A DNA stretch of 47,527 bases from Sulfurimonas sp. (GTDB lineage Bacteria > Campylobacterota > Campylobacteria > Campylobacterales > Sulfurimonadaceae): NCBI RefSeq assembly GCF_023229105.1, contig NZ_JALNZY010000005.1, positions 1 through 47,527 on the forward strand, read 5' to 3'. Every line of letters starts with the position of its first letter. Positions within the stretch are counted from its first letter, which is position 1. The notes below the pieces were generated by a model. The model was not told the origin of the DNA. It saw only the letters and a program-made list of their open reading frames with translations, and did not search any database. Shown one piece after another: positions 32,506 to 40,893 of this stretch. Made by a program: the position numbers and the translations under genes.

Positions 32506-32575
32506 AATTTTAAAAAAAACTTAAAAAAGATATTTTTTAGCTTATTTTGCTATCATTACACTTCATTATATATAA

Positions 32576-32646
32576 AGCCAAACTTATTGTGAAATAGGGA
32601 CGGAAAGTCACGAATCTTGTGTAATGCAAGATAGTCGGATTGCAAC
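32576..32646 (+). promoter_or_regulatory. c-di-GMP-I (GEMM) riboswitch aptamer
   Basis: The segment reads as a class I cyclic-di-GMP aptamer. GCCAAAC (32577-32583) is the 5' ligand-side strand. CTTATT and AATAGG form a stem capped by the GNRA loop GTGA (32589-32592). The core GGACGGAAAGTCACG follows (32598-32612), then the second stem ATCTTG/CAAGAT, then TAGTCGGATTGC (32632-32643), matching the consensus 3' strand. The guanine that contacts the ligand (Vc2 G20) is present as G32577. The neighbouring pair (Vc2 G21-C46) is swapped to C32578-G32603, a compensatory change. The intercalating A47 is A32604. Guanine rather than adenine at position 20 favours c-di-GMP over cGAMP. Confidence 0.8.
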
Positions 32647-32723
32647 TTATTTATCATAAAACAACATATGTTTTTGATTCTTGCATCCGAAATTTATCAA
32701 TAAGCTATTTGTCTATTTTTTTT
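32635..32723 (+). promoter_or_regulatory. Riboswitch expression platform: alternative hairpin and T tract
   Basis: TCGGAT-GCAA (32635-32645) can pair with TTGCATCCGA (32681-32690), a 10-bp stem with one bulged base that consumes the aptamer's 3' strand. ATGCAAGA (32625-32632) can also pair with TCTTGCAT (32679-32686). Either excludes the ligand-bound fold. A T8 tract follows at 32716-32723, next to the ribosome site of the leader ORF. The sequence does not settle whether ligand raises or lowers expression. Confidence 0.55.
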
Positions 32724-32732
32724 AAGGAAATC

Positions 32733-32786
32733 ATGTCTTATCTACTAAAAAGTTTAATTATAATATTTACGAAATTGGTTTTATAA
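32733..32786 (+). CDS. 17-residue leader peptide ORF
   Basis: ATG 32733 follows AAGGAAA (32724-32730) and encodes MSYLLKSLIIIFTKLVL, a hydrophobic basic peptide. It stops at TAA 32784-32786, one base before the ATG of the next gene. The next gene has no ribosome site of its own. The leader ORF is thus probably the entry point for its ribosomes, or is itself the regulated product of the riboswitch. The length is too short for homology. Confidence 0.6.
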   Translation: MSYLLKSLIIIFTKLVL

Positions 32787-32787
32787 A

Positions 32788-34302
32788 ATGTCGCTGCAAA
32801 GACTAAAAACTCACGTAAAAACTATTATAGATACTCCTAGGGTTGACTTTAAATGGAGCAGTGAACATAACGAGGACTTACTCTGCTATTTAAGCGAAAA
32901 TTTTGAATCTTCATCTTTGCTAAACAAAGAGGTTCAACAAGAGATAAAAAAGTCTATAAGAGAGCATTTTGAATCTATTGGATATACCATGTTCAAAATC
33001 ACTGAAGATAAACTTTTTGTTAAACTCATTCCCTATAAAACAGAACCAAAAGATAGCGTAAACCTTGATGCAATCATAGATATAATAGATAAGAATGAAG
33101 AGTACATACAGTATAACTACAACGATAAAGATGATTTGATATGTCTTCAAAAAGAGTTAACACTTCAACTTACACATTTTGTAAACAAAATTAACAATGA
33201 AGAGATAAACAAAAAAGAGCTTTTAAAATATGCAGTTAAAGAAGCATTTGAGCTTCAAAAAAGCGATATTGTTATCATTAAAAACAATCAAACATTTATA
33301 AAATTATTTAGTGACTGCAATATCAGAAAAATTTCAGAAAAAGAAAAAAATACAATCGCAAACAGATACAACGGTATTGCAGAAAAGGAACTAAAATCAT
33401 TTTATAACGATTTCTTTATAAAAGATGAAAATAAAAATTTCTTCTACTCTGTAGCAGAGCAGTTTGTAGATTTGTATATGCTTGAGAAAAAAATCGATAA
33501 TTTTACCTATGAGAAATATGCATTTTCACTTATACAGTCGATTGTAACCGAAAATTTAACAAATACTTTTGGTCAAAACGATGATTTTTTCAAAGGATTT
33601 TCAGGATATATTTTTAGAATACACTTCAAAGAGGTGTTTATTCATATAACAAACCTAATACTATCAGAACTTAGCATTTCAAATAAATACATAATAGAAT
33701 TTTTAAAATACTACTCATTAAATATAGTTGTTTTAGATGGACAAAAATACAAAGTTCCAGAGATTGAAGCTTCAAACAAAATGAAATGGAATGTTGCATC
33801 AATGATGTCAATTGTAAAAATATATGTAAAAACAGAGATATCACTTGATGCAACAATAGAGCAGAGACTAGAGCTTGAAGAGAAGATTTCAGAGCTTCTT
33901 GTAGGCTCTTTTTCACCTGTTGAATACAATGCCAAAATAGCAAAAGAGGTAGAAAAGATAGAACAAACTCTTATTTATGCTACAAAAAGATTAAATATAT
34001 ATGTTGATTCCCTTGATTCATCTAAAAATAGCGAAGAAGCCGGTAGTTTAAAAAATGACATAAGAGAAATTCAGCAAGAGATACAGATAAAAAAAGATGA
34101 AAAAGTCAAGCTGCTCTCAAAAATGGCAACCAAAGCTCAGTTACTTAAATATAACAATAAAAAAAGAGAGATAGACGCACTAAAGAGACAAGAGAGGAGA
34201 GATGAAAAGATTTTAGCACAAAACAAAACCGCTTATCTCTCTATTAGAAACTCTCTCTTAAAAGCGCTAACCTCAAAAAAAATACTCCTTGAAGATGCTT
34301 AA
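32788..34302 (+). CDS. Unknown 504-residue protein downstream of the c-di-GMP riboswitch
   Basis: This large soluble protein has no signal peptide, no membrane segment and no motif I know. It is rich in K, E, I and N. The N-terminal 85 residues look like a small alpha/beta unit, the middle (about residues 100-330) is mostly helical, and residues about 390-495 form a strongly charged coiled coil (NDIREIQQEIQIKKDEKVKL, then KKREIDALKRQERRDEKIL). The start is fixed by the leader ORF stop one base before it. Its end overlaps the convergent glyS stop by four bases. Control by c-di-GMP is inferred from the upstream RNA. Confidence 0.8.
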   Translation: MSLQRLKTHVKTIIDTPRVDFKWSSEHNEDLLCYLSENFESSSLLNKEVQQEIKKSIREHFESIGYTMFKITEDKLFVKLIPYKTEPKDSVNLDAIIDIIDKNEEYIQYNYNDKDDLICLQKELTLQLTHFVNKINNEEINKKELLKYAVKEAFELQKSDIVIIKNNQTFIKLFSDCNIRKISEKEKNTIANRYNGIAEKELKSFYNDFFIKDENKNFFYSVAEQFVDLYMLEKKIDNFTYEKYAFSLIQSIVTENLTNTFGQNDDFFKGFSGYIFRIHFKEVFIHITNLILSELSISNKYIIEFLKYYSLNIVVLDGQKYKVPEIEASNKMKWNVASMMSIVKIYVKTEISLDATIEQRLELEEKISELLVGSFSPVEYNAKIAKEVEKIEQTLIYATKRLNIYVDSLDSSKNSEEAGSLKNDIREIQQEIQIKKDEKVKLLSKMATKAQLLKYNNKKREIDALKRQERRDEKILAQNKTAYLSIRNSLLKALTSKKILLEDA

Positions 34303-36320
34303 ACGCTTACCTCTTTAATGTCTGCTATATTTAAAATACTTTTGTATATAGAAGCAACAAGAGATTTTCTGTTGTTACGTACAGACTCATCTTCGGCATT
34401 TACCATAACATCGTCAAAAAATTTGTCAAGTTCTGGTTTAAGTCCTAAAAGAGCATCAAGCTCCTCTTCGTATGAAGCATATTTAGCTCCACTAACTTCA
34501 CTGTATCTTGCAAAAAGAAGCTCTTCTGCACTCTCTTGAAAAAGTTTTGCATCAACGCTAAATTTGCTAGACATATCAATATCTTTAGTGATATTTGCAA
34601 CTCTTTTAAATGTTGAAAATGATTCGCCGAAGCCTTCACTACTAACCATATTCTCTAGTGCTTCTATTTTTTTACCTATTTTAAGAAGCTCTCTTTCGCC
34701 GCTTGAGAGTACGGCTTCTATGATAGAAGGATTTACTTTAAAGTATTGTCTTACTCTCTCTAAGAAAAACTGCTCAAGTTTTGAGATGTCAAATTTTACA
34801 TACTCTTTACTCAAATACTTTAGAGTTTCGACAATATCAAACTCTAAGTTGTGCTCTTTTGTAATTCTTATAAGCCCATTTACCGCGCGGCGCAAAGCAA
34901 AAGGGTCACGCGAGCCTGTTGGAATTTGATTTACGCTAAAGAGACCCAAAAGAGTATCAAGCTTTAAACTCATAGCAACAATAGCGCTCATAGTCGTTGA
35001 AGGAAGTTTGCTATCTTCACCCTCGGGCAGATATTGCTCTTTTATGGCAATTGCCACTTCATCGCTCTCCCCTGCCACTTTAGCATAATAGTAACCCATA
35101 AGACCTTGAAGCTCCGTAAACTCATAAACCATCTCGCTCATTAAATCAGCTTTTGCAAGAGATATCGCACGAGTGAGCATCTCCTTGCTTGAATCTTTTG
35201 GCTTATACATGTCAAAAAGAGCATTAGCTATTTTTCTCTCTCGCTCTATCTTGTCAGCAACAGTTCCAAGTCCCTTCATAAACACAACTTTTTCAAGTCC
35301 CTCAGTGCTGAGTCCTTTTTTTAGGTCATTGTTATAAAAGAAAAGTGCATCTGCCAAGCGAGGACGCAAAACTTTCTCGTTGCCCTGTATAACTTTAGAA
35401 AAATCCTCTGTTAAAGCGTTTGAGACTACAACAAACTTGTTTATGAGTTTAGCATCTTTAAAAACGGGAAAATATCTTTGATGCTCTTTCATAGACGTGA
35501 TGATAACTTCAGGTGGAAGCTCTAAAAAAGTTTCATCAAAGGTACCTAAAATCGCTCTAGGATGCTCAGCGATTGCCACGACTTCATCAAGTAAATCATT
35601 ATCTATCTCTATGTTGACACTGTTTTGTTTTTCTAATCTCTTAAAATCATTTAATATATCCTCGCGCCTAACCTCTGGAAAAAGAGTTACTCCGCCCTCC
35701 TTAAGAGTCTCAAAATACTCCTTTGCGCTGTCAATTGCGACTGCACCAAAATTACTTGTACGGTGCACAAAAGTCTCTTTTTTTGATTTAACTCCAAAAA
35801 GTTCTATCTCTACAAGTTCGTCGCCAAAGAGTACATTTACCCAGCGAATCGGGCGAATAAAGCTCTCCTCTAGACTACCCCATCTCATGGATTTACCAAA
35901 GTCCAAAGATCTAATCCACTCGTTGATTATCTCATTCAAAAGCAAAACAGAAGACTTTCCTTTTAACTCTTTCTTATAGTAAAGAACCTCTTTTGCACCT
36001 TTTTGAGCAGAGCCTATCTCTTTAATATCTACGCCACATTTCTTTGCAAAACCAAGTGCTGCAGGAGTTGGCATCCCATCTTTGTACGCGACATCTATTG
36101 GCGCTCCAAAAAACTCCTCGCTACTGTCATCTTGCTCGGTCTTAAACTCCCTATGCCACAAAACCAAACGACGAGGAGTATAGTAAAATTCAAACTCGCA
36201 TAGAAGTGAGTTTTTCTCTAAAATATCAGCATATTTTTTTTCAATGTTGCTTAACTCTTTTAAAAGTGGAATTGCAGGAAGCTCTTCAACCCCAATCTCA
36301 ATTAGTAATGGTTTAATCAT
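34299..36320 (-). CDS. glyS: Glycyl-tRNA synthetase beta subunit
   Basis: GlyS is the beta subunit of the bacterial alpha2-beta2 glycyl-tRNA synthetase. The 673-residue protein begins with LLIEIGVEELPA and carries EFFGAPIDVAYKDG, GKSMRWG, PRAILGTFDETFLELPPEV and TGSRDPFALRRAVNG, all family signatures. The C-terminal anticodon-binding part follows. It is not with glyQ here, which is common in this phylum. Its 3' end overlaps the convergent unknown gene at 34299-34302 by four bases. Confidence 0.95.
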   Translation of the reverse strand: MIKPLLIEIGVEELPAIPLLKELSNIEKKYADILEKNSLLCEFEFYYTPRRLVLWHREFKTEQDDSSEEFFGAPIDVAYKDGMPTPAALGFAKKCGVDIKEIGSAQKGAKEVLYYKKELKGKSSVLLLNEIINEWIRSLDFGKSMRWGSLEESFIRPIRWVNVLFGDELVEIELFGVKSKKETFVHRTSNFGAVAIDSAKEYFETLKEGGVTLFPEVRREDILNDFKRLEKQNSVNIEIDNDLLDEVVAIAEHPRAILGTFDETFLELPPEVIITSMKEHQRYFPVFKDAKLINKFVVVSNALTEDFSKVIQGNEKVLRPRLADALFFYNNDLKKGLSTEGLEKVVFMKGLGTVADKIERERKIANALFDMYKPKDSSKEMLTRAISLAKADLMSEMVYEFTELQGLMGYYYAKVAGESDEVAIAIKEQYLPEGEDSKLPSTTMSAIVAMSLKLDTLLGLFSVNQIPTGSRDPFALRRAVNGLIRITKEHNLEFDIVETLKYLSKEYVKFDISKLEQFFLERVRQYFKVNPSIIEAVLSSGERELLKIGKKIEALENMVSSEGFGESFSTFKRVANITKDIDMSSKFSVDAKLFQESAEELLFARYSEVSGAKYASYEEELDALLGLKPELDKFFDDVMVNAEDESVRNNRKSLVASIYKSILNIADIKEVSV

Positions 36321-36455
36321 AAATAGACTCTTTATTTCAATATTATTGACGCGATTTTATCTATATTTTTGTTAAATACTTATAAAGTAGAGCCCTAAAT
36401 TAAAGAAGTCTTAATCAAAACAGATAAACAATTAGTTATCTTTTTTGTAAATGAC

Positions 36456-36469
36456 ATTGTAGTTACAAT
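36456..36469 (+). promoter_or_regulatory. Palindrome over the -10 region of the superoxide reductase gene
   Basis: ATTGTA-GT-TACAAT is a perfect 6-2-6 inverted repeat 33 bases before ATG 36502. Its right half, TACAAT, is also a good -10 box, so a bound repressor would block RNA polymerase. The size and symmetry fit a small dimeric regulator, for example of the Fur/PerR or MarR type; the identity is not established. Confidence 0.5.
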
Positions 36470-36501
36470 ACCGCTCAAACTTAAAATAAAAGGATCAAAA
36501 A

Positions 36502-36888
36502 ATGCCAAAAATAAATCGTTACGTTGATATAGATACTGTTGAGAGAGAAAGTAAAAAAGATTATATAGACCGTCATTCACCATTTATCCACTGTGCGGAT
36601 AGTGCTAAAGAGGGTGAGCTGTTTAGTATTACTGTAAAAATGGGAAATGAATACTCTCACCCTGATGATTTTGACCACTACATAGCTAATATGTCACTCT
36701 TTAATGGGGATGTACTTTTAGCTCGTGCTGATTTTACTCCTGGGACACTTGGAAATATAAAAGCTCATGCAACAGTAACATTTAACATCATTCCAACTGG
36801 GAGCAAACTAAAACTTACCGCTCAAGCATACTGCACAAAACACGGTGTTTGGGAATCAACTGAAAAAGTCGTAGAAGTAACTAAGTAG
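36502..36888 (+). CDS. Superoxide reductase (neelaredoxin type)
   Basis: This 128-residue protein reduces superoxide to hydrogen peroxide at a mononuclear iron centre. The Fe(His4Cys) ligands are recognisable: His in HSPFIHC, His in EYSHPDDFDHYI (two histidines) and Cys-x-x-His in YCTKHG. There is no N-terminal desulforedoxin domain, so it is class II (neelaredoxin). It would protect this microaerobe in the cytoplasm. AAAAGGATC precedes the ATG and a palindrome overlies its promoter. It converges on the chemoreceptor gene. Confidence 0.93.
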   Translation: MPKINRYVDIDTVERESKKDYIDRHSPFIHCADSAKEGELFSITVKMGNEYSHPDDFDHYIANMSLFNGDVLLARADFTPGTLGNIKAHATVTFNIIPTGSKLKLTAQAYCTKHGVWESTEKVVEVTK

Positions 36889-36905
36889 TTATAAACAGAG
36901 TGACC

Positions 36906-36923
36906 GCCGCTATAATAAGCGGC
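36906..36923. terminator. Stem-loop between the superoxide reductase and chemoreceptor genes
   Basis: GCCGCT (36906-36911) pairs with AGCGGC (36918-36923) around ATAATA, in the 50-base gap between two convergent genes. There is no T tract, so it is a weak or bidirectional terminator. Confidence 0.5.
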
Positions 36924-36938
36924 ACAACTCGCAAGACT

Positions 36939-39101
36939 CTATTTTATCTCCTCAGCCATTGTATCTAGAGTAATAAAGAGTTCCTTTGAAGCTCTTTCTG
37001 CATCACCAAATGCCGCAATAATTTTATCTGCATTTTTAACAGAACCGTCTTTAATATAATCAGGGATAGTTCTAACTTTATCATGTACCGTTTTATGGAT
37101 AGGGTCAATTTTGCCGTATGAAGCAGTTAAAGAAAATGACGCTTTTGCATCTCCCATATACCATTTACCAAATCTACAGCTTGTATGATCTGAGAATTTA
37201 AAGTTATGGTCATCCTTAAATACAGCACTGTATCCACTAAGTTTAAACGCAATATGGTCTAGTTTTGCAAGAGTAATAAAGAGCTCATTTGAGATTTTTT
37301 TATTTGCAAGCTGGATATCTTTTGCTCCATCTACTAATCCATGAAGACTTACGTTAAAAACATCAAGTTTTTCTAAAGATGTTGAAATTTCTTGATTCAT
37401 ATGCTCAGAAAACTCTTGCATATATGAGCTGTTTTGTTTTAAAAGATTTATATTTACCTCTACTTCATTCGTTGCTTTTTGCGTTCTCTCTGCAAGTTTG
37501 CGCACTTCATCTGCAACCACGGCAAAGCCTCTTCCATGTTCGCCTGCACGAGCTGCTTCTATAGCAGCATTAAGTGCGAGAAGATTTGTTTGATCGCTTA
37601 TATCTTTAATGAGCGATATAACATTTGTTATCTCATTCACACTGCTGTTTAACTGCTCAGAATTTTCTCTACTACCTTGCATTTTTTCAGAAATACTATT
37701 TAAAGACATGACCATCTCGTCTGTAGATTTTTTCACATCTTCAACAACTATTTCAGTCTGCACATTTTTATCATTGATATCTTTTAAGGACGCCATGTTT
37801 GTTGACAAACCCACTTGAACACTTCCCACACCGGATGTTGCGCCATCGTTTAGAAGCTCAGTCAAGGAGAGGGTAAGTTTATTTGCTTCAAGACGTTCTT
37901 GATTCTCTTTTGACTCTTCTTGCGCTCTTTGCAAGTTCTCTCTGGAATCCTTGATGGCGTTATTAGCAACACAAGAGAGATGATTTGCAGATTGTTGAAT
38001 AAAACCTATCTCATCCATTGCAGAGCCGGTAATTTTTTTTGAAAAATCTTTTGAGGAGACGATGTCATCTATCTCATCTTTAAAACGATTTATTCGTTTT
38101 GCCAAAGTGTTTGAAATATAGAAGCTGAAAAAAAGAACAAAACCTACGATAATCACACCTAACATAAGTCCAAAAAGCATACTATTAGATGCGCTATCTT
38201 CAAGCTCTATAATCTTTTCTCTTAGGCTTAAAGAGACTTTGTCTTCTACTTTTTTAAGCAAATCTATCTTTGAAGTAATAGTAGCGAACCAGTAAGTAGC
38301 ATCAACGCCAAACCCTCCGTTTGGATTTTCAAGAGCAGTTTTTCTCATCTCTTGGACTTTACTTACCACCTCCGCACTCATTACTTGTGTATAAAATGCC
38401 GCAAGATCCTCAGGTGCTAAAAAGAGGAATTTATCCATAAATATCTCTTGTGCATTTAAAAGACCTATAAATCTTTCATAAAATCCTGGAGCAAATTTAT
38501 CTCCTGAAAATGTCGAAGATAAAACCGCTCTCTCTAGCCCTGCTCTCTCTTTAGAAGCTAAAAGGTTCACAAAGGCGTTGATAAGATTGTTCATTTGAGC
38601 ATTAGAGCTCATTTTTGCTATCTCTTCTATAGATGCTATAAAATCATTATTTGTTTTTGTATAGTAAACAACGGGGATGCTTACTGCAACACTTAGTGAA
38701 TCCACCTGCTCTCTAATGCCTTTGAGCTTTTTAAGATTTTGGAGTGCATTTGCCATTTTAGATTTAAGCTCTTGGGAATATGCATCTAGAGCCATAGAGG
38801 AGTAGTAACTTTGAAGGTCGGCTAAAGTCTGATCCGTATCTTTGCGGATAGAACTCAGTTCTGAAGAAAATTTAGCTCCCTTAGAGCTGATAACTCCCGC
38901 TGATGCGCCTCTCTCTTTTTGAAGATTGTGTACAAGCGAGCTGCTCTTTTGAGCAAAGCCAACCATCTCTTGTATATGGTTTAAAGTTTTTACCTCTTTA
39001 TAGCTTTTATAACTACCCATACCAAATAAAATTAATAAAACGGTAATAGGTACAGTAACTATGAGCGCCATCTTAAGTTTTATAGACATATTATGAATCA
39101 T
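36939..39101 (-). CDS. Chemoreceptor with NIT sensor and CZB domains
   Basis: From ATG 39101 the product has 720 residues. One helix (about 10-30), a periplasmic NIT-type (nitrate and nitrite sensing) helical domain with VHNLQKERGASAGV, and a second helix (about 305-330) make the sensor part. The HAMP-like segment leads into the signalling domain, with the hairpin tip DQTNLLALNAAIEAARAGEH and GRGFAVVADEVRKLAERT. The C-terminus is a CZB zinc-binding domain (SCRFGKWYMGD, HKTVHDKV), linked in other bacteria to hypochlorite or zinc sensing. GAGGGAG sits upstream of ATG 39101; the longer frame to 39140 is less likely. Confidence 0.9.
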   Translation of the reverse strand: MIHNMSIKLKMALIVTVPITVLLILFGMGSYKSYKEVKTLNHIQEMVGFAQKSSSLVHNLQKERGASAGVISSKGAKFSSELSSIRKDTDQTLADLQSYYSSMALDAYSQELKSKMANALQNLKKLKGIREQVDSLSVAVSIPVVYYTKTNNDFIASIEEIAKMSSNAQMNNLINAFVNLLASKERAGLERAVLSSTFSGDKFAPGFYERFIGLLNAQEIFMDKFLFLAPEDLAAFYTQVMSAEVVSKVQEMRKTALENPNGGFGVDATYWFATITSKIDLLKKVEDKVSLSLREKIIELEDSASNSMLFGLMLGVIIVGFVLFFSFYISNTLAKRINRFKDEIDDIVSSKDFSKKITGSAMDEIGFIQQSANHLSCVANNAIKDSRENLQRAQEESKENQERLEANKLTLSLTELLNDGATSGVGSVQVGLSTNMASLKDINDKNVQTEIVVEDVKKSTDEMVMSLNSISEKMQGSRENSEQLNSSVNEITNVISLIKDISDQTNLLALNAAIEAARAGEHGRGFAVVADEVRKLAERTQKATNEVEVNINLLKQNSSYMQEFSEHMNQEISTSLEKLDVFNVSLHGLVDGAKDIQLANKKISNELFITLAKLDHIAFKLSGYSAVFKDDHNFKFSDHTSCRFGKWYMGDAKASFSLTASYGKIDPIHKTVHDKVRTIPDYIKDGSVKNADKIIAAFGDAERASKELFITLDTMAEEIK

Positions 39102-39205
39102 ATCACACTCCCTCTTTTTTTTAAGTGTTAATTTTATCACATAAATGTTTTTTTTACTATGATACTTAAGTGTTTTTTTAATAAAATTTTAATTATTAGA
39201 AAAAA

Positions 39206-40783
39206 TTATTTAGCCTTGCAAGGGGAGATAGACGGTTCATCAATGTAGAAGCCTTGAGAATAGTCAACTCCTAGTTTTTCTATAATGTCCCTTATGGTGC
39301 TTGTGTGAACATACTCTGCTATGGTTTTGATATTTAATTTTTTGGCAAATTCGACAATAGTTTGCACTACTAAAAGCGCATTTTTATCTATATCTATGTC
39401 TTTTACTAAAGAGCCGTCTATTTTTATAAAATCAACGTTCATCCTTGTCAAATATCCAAAGTTAGAATAACCGCTCCCAAAATCATCAATAGCTATTTGG
39501 GCTCCATATCTTTTGACCTCACTTATAAAGCGCTCAACTTTTTTAAAGTCCTCAACAGCATCTGATTCTAGCAGTTCAAAGATTACTCTGTTAGATGCTC
39601 TTGAATTTTTTAACTTTTTGACGATAAAATTGAAAATTTCACTGCTCATAATATCTTCGATAGAGAGATTTATGCTAAATTCAAATTCACTGTTTTCAAA
39701 TGTTTCAAATGACTTGTCTATTATGGCTTTTGTTACGGTATTGTAAACTTTTATCCTCTTTGCAATAGGAATAAAAAGAGTCGGGGAGAGTATTTTTTCA
39801 TTTTTATCTATAAGTCTAGCTAAACACTCATATTTTTTTATTTGCAGTGTTTTACTATCGACTATAGCTTGATAGTAGGGTACTATTCTTTGGTTTTCAA
39901 CCGCTTCTCTTACGATTGCAGAGAGCTTTAAATTTCTCTCATACTCATTTTCAAAATTCATTCTATCTTCATATATCCAATATTTCACACCTATCTCTTT
40001 TGCATACCTTAATGCCATTGAAACTTTTGAAAATATATTTGCACTATCTCTATTTGTCGAAGATGCAAGCGTAAAATCAACATATATATTAATATCTTGA
40101 TACTCCACTATAATATGCTGAAGCCTTGCATAAAGATCTTCAAGATACTCTTTTAGTTCATAAAAGCCCACTCCTTTGTCTATAATAAAGGCAAATTCAT
40201 CTCCTGAGAGCTTATAGATATGATATTGGGGAATATTTTCTTGAAGAAATTTTGCCACTTTTTCAATAACGTAATCACCAACTATGTATCCGTAATAATT
40301 GTTGATTGTTTGAAAATTATCTATATTAAATACCACAAGAGCAAACTCTTTAAATTCATCTAAATCATTTCTTAGCTTATAAGTATTTGGCAAGTTAGTG
40401 AGATGGTCGGTAAAGTATCTACTGAAAAGTTTATTCCTGTACTCTTTTATACTACGCTCACTTTGCCCTGCTTGCATATAAAGTTCTTTAGCTATTTCAT
40501 CGCTGATATCTTGTTGATTTATATCTTTTTTTAAGGAGTAGAGTGTCAATTGCGTATTTTTTTTATCATGATGCTTGAGCAGAACTATCTTGGCGTTTGG
40601 AAATAACCCATTTAACTCATTTTTCAAATTTTGCACCAAAACAGTGTTATGAATAAAAGAGACTATATGTATAAGAACATTTTCTCTCTTTGAATTTTCA
40701 ATATTTTTAATGATTTTTTGAATTTCACTAGAAGACTTTAACTTAAAACTATCTACATCTAATATATTATTTTCAATACTCAA
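39206..40783 (-). CDS. GGDEF-EAL protein for c-di-GMP turnover
   Basis: This 525-residue soluble protein has an unassigned N-terminal region (about 1-120), a GGDEF domain (about 125-275) and an EAL domain (about 290-520). The GGDEF site reads SGDEF (in YKLSGDEFAF), a form seen in active cyclases. The EAL site reads ECL (KKYECLARL). The remaining EAL metal and catalytic residues are all present: INLS, ELLES, IDDFGSGYSN, KIDGSLV, IAEYV and QGF. So phosphodiesterase activity is likely and cyclase activity possible. The start is TTG 40783. It lies upstream of the chemoreceptor gene on the same strand. Confidence 0.9.
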   Translation of the reverse strand: MSIENNILDVDSFKLKSSSEIQKIIKNIENSKRENVLIHIVSFIHNTVLVQNLKNELNGLFPNAKIVLLKHHDKKNTQLTLYSLKKDINQQDISDEIAKELYMQAGQSERSIKEYRNKLFSRYFTDHLTNLPNTYKLRNDLDEFKEFALVVFNIDNFQTINNYYGYIVGDYVIEKVAKFLQENIPQYHIYKLSGDEFAFIIDKGVGFYELKEYLEDLYARLQHIIVEYQDINIYVDFTLASSTNRDSANIFSKVSMALRYAKEIGVKYWIYEDRMNFENEYERNLKLSAIVREAVENQRIVPYYQAIVDSKTLQIKKYECLARLIDKNEKILSPTLFIPIAKRIKVYNTVTKAIIDKSFETFENSEFEFSINLSIEDIMSSEIFNFIVKKLKNSRASNRVIFELLESDAVEDFKKVERFISEVKRYGAQIAIDDFGSGYSNFGYLTRMNVDFIKIDGSLVKDIDIDKNALLVVQTIVEFAKKLNIKTIAEYVHTSTIRDIIEKLGVDYSQGFYIDEPSISPCKAK

Positions 40784-40893
40784 TATTACTCTTTTAAAAT
40801 ATTTTTATCATTCTACCCCAAAGTTCATAAAGTAGATTTTAACCACTATTTTTATATACTCTCATCTCTTAAAATATCAAAAAAAGGTCACGG

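Noticed and set aside
34299..34302. The overlap of the riboswitch-controlled gene with glyS as a frameshift or fusion
   Set aside because: It is a simple four-base convergent stop overlap; both frames end normally.
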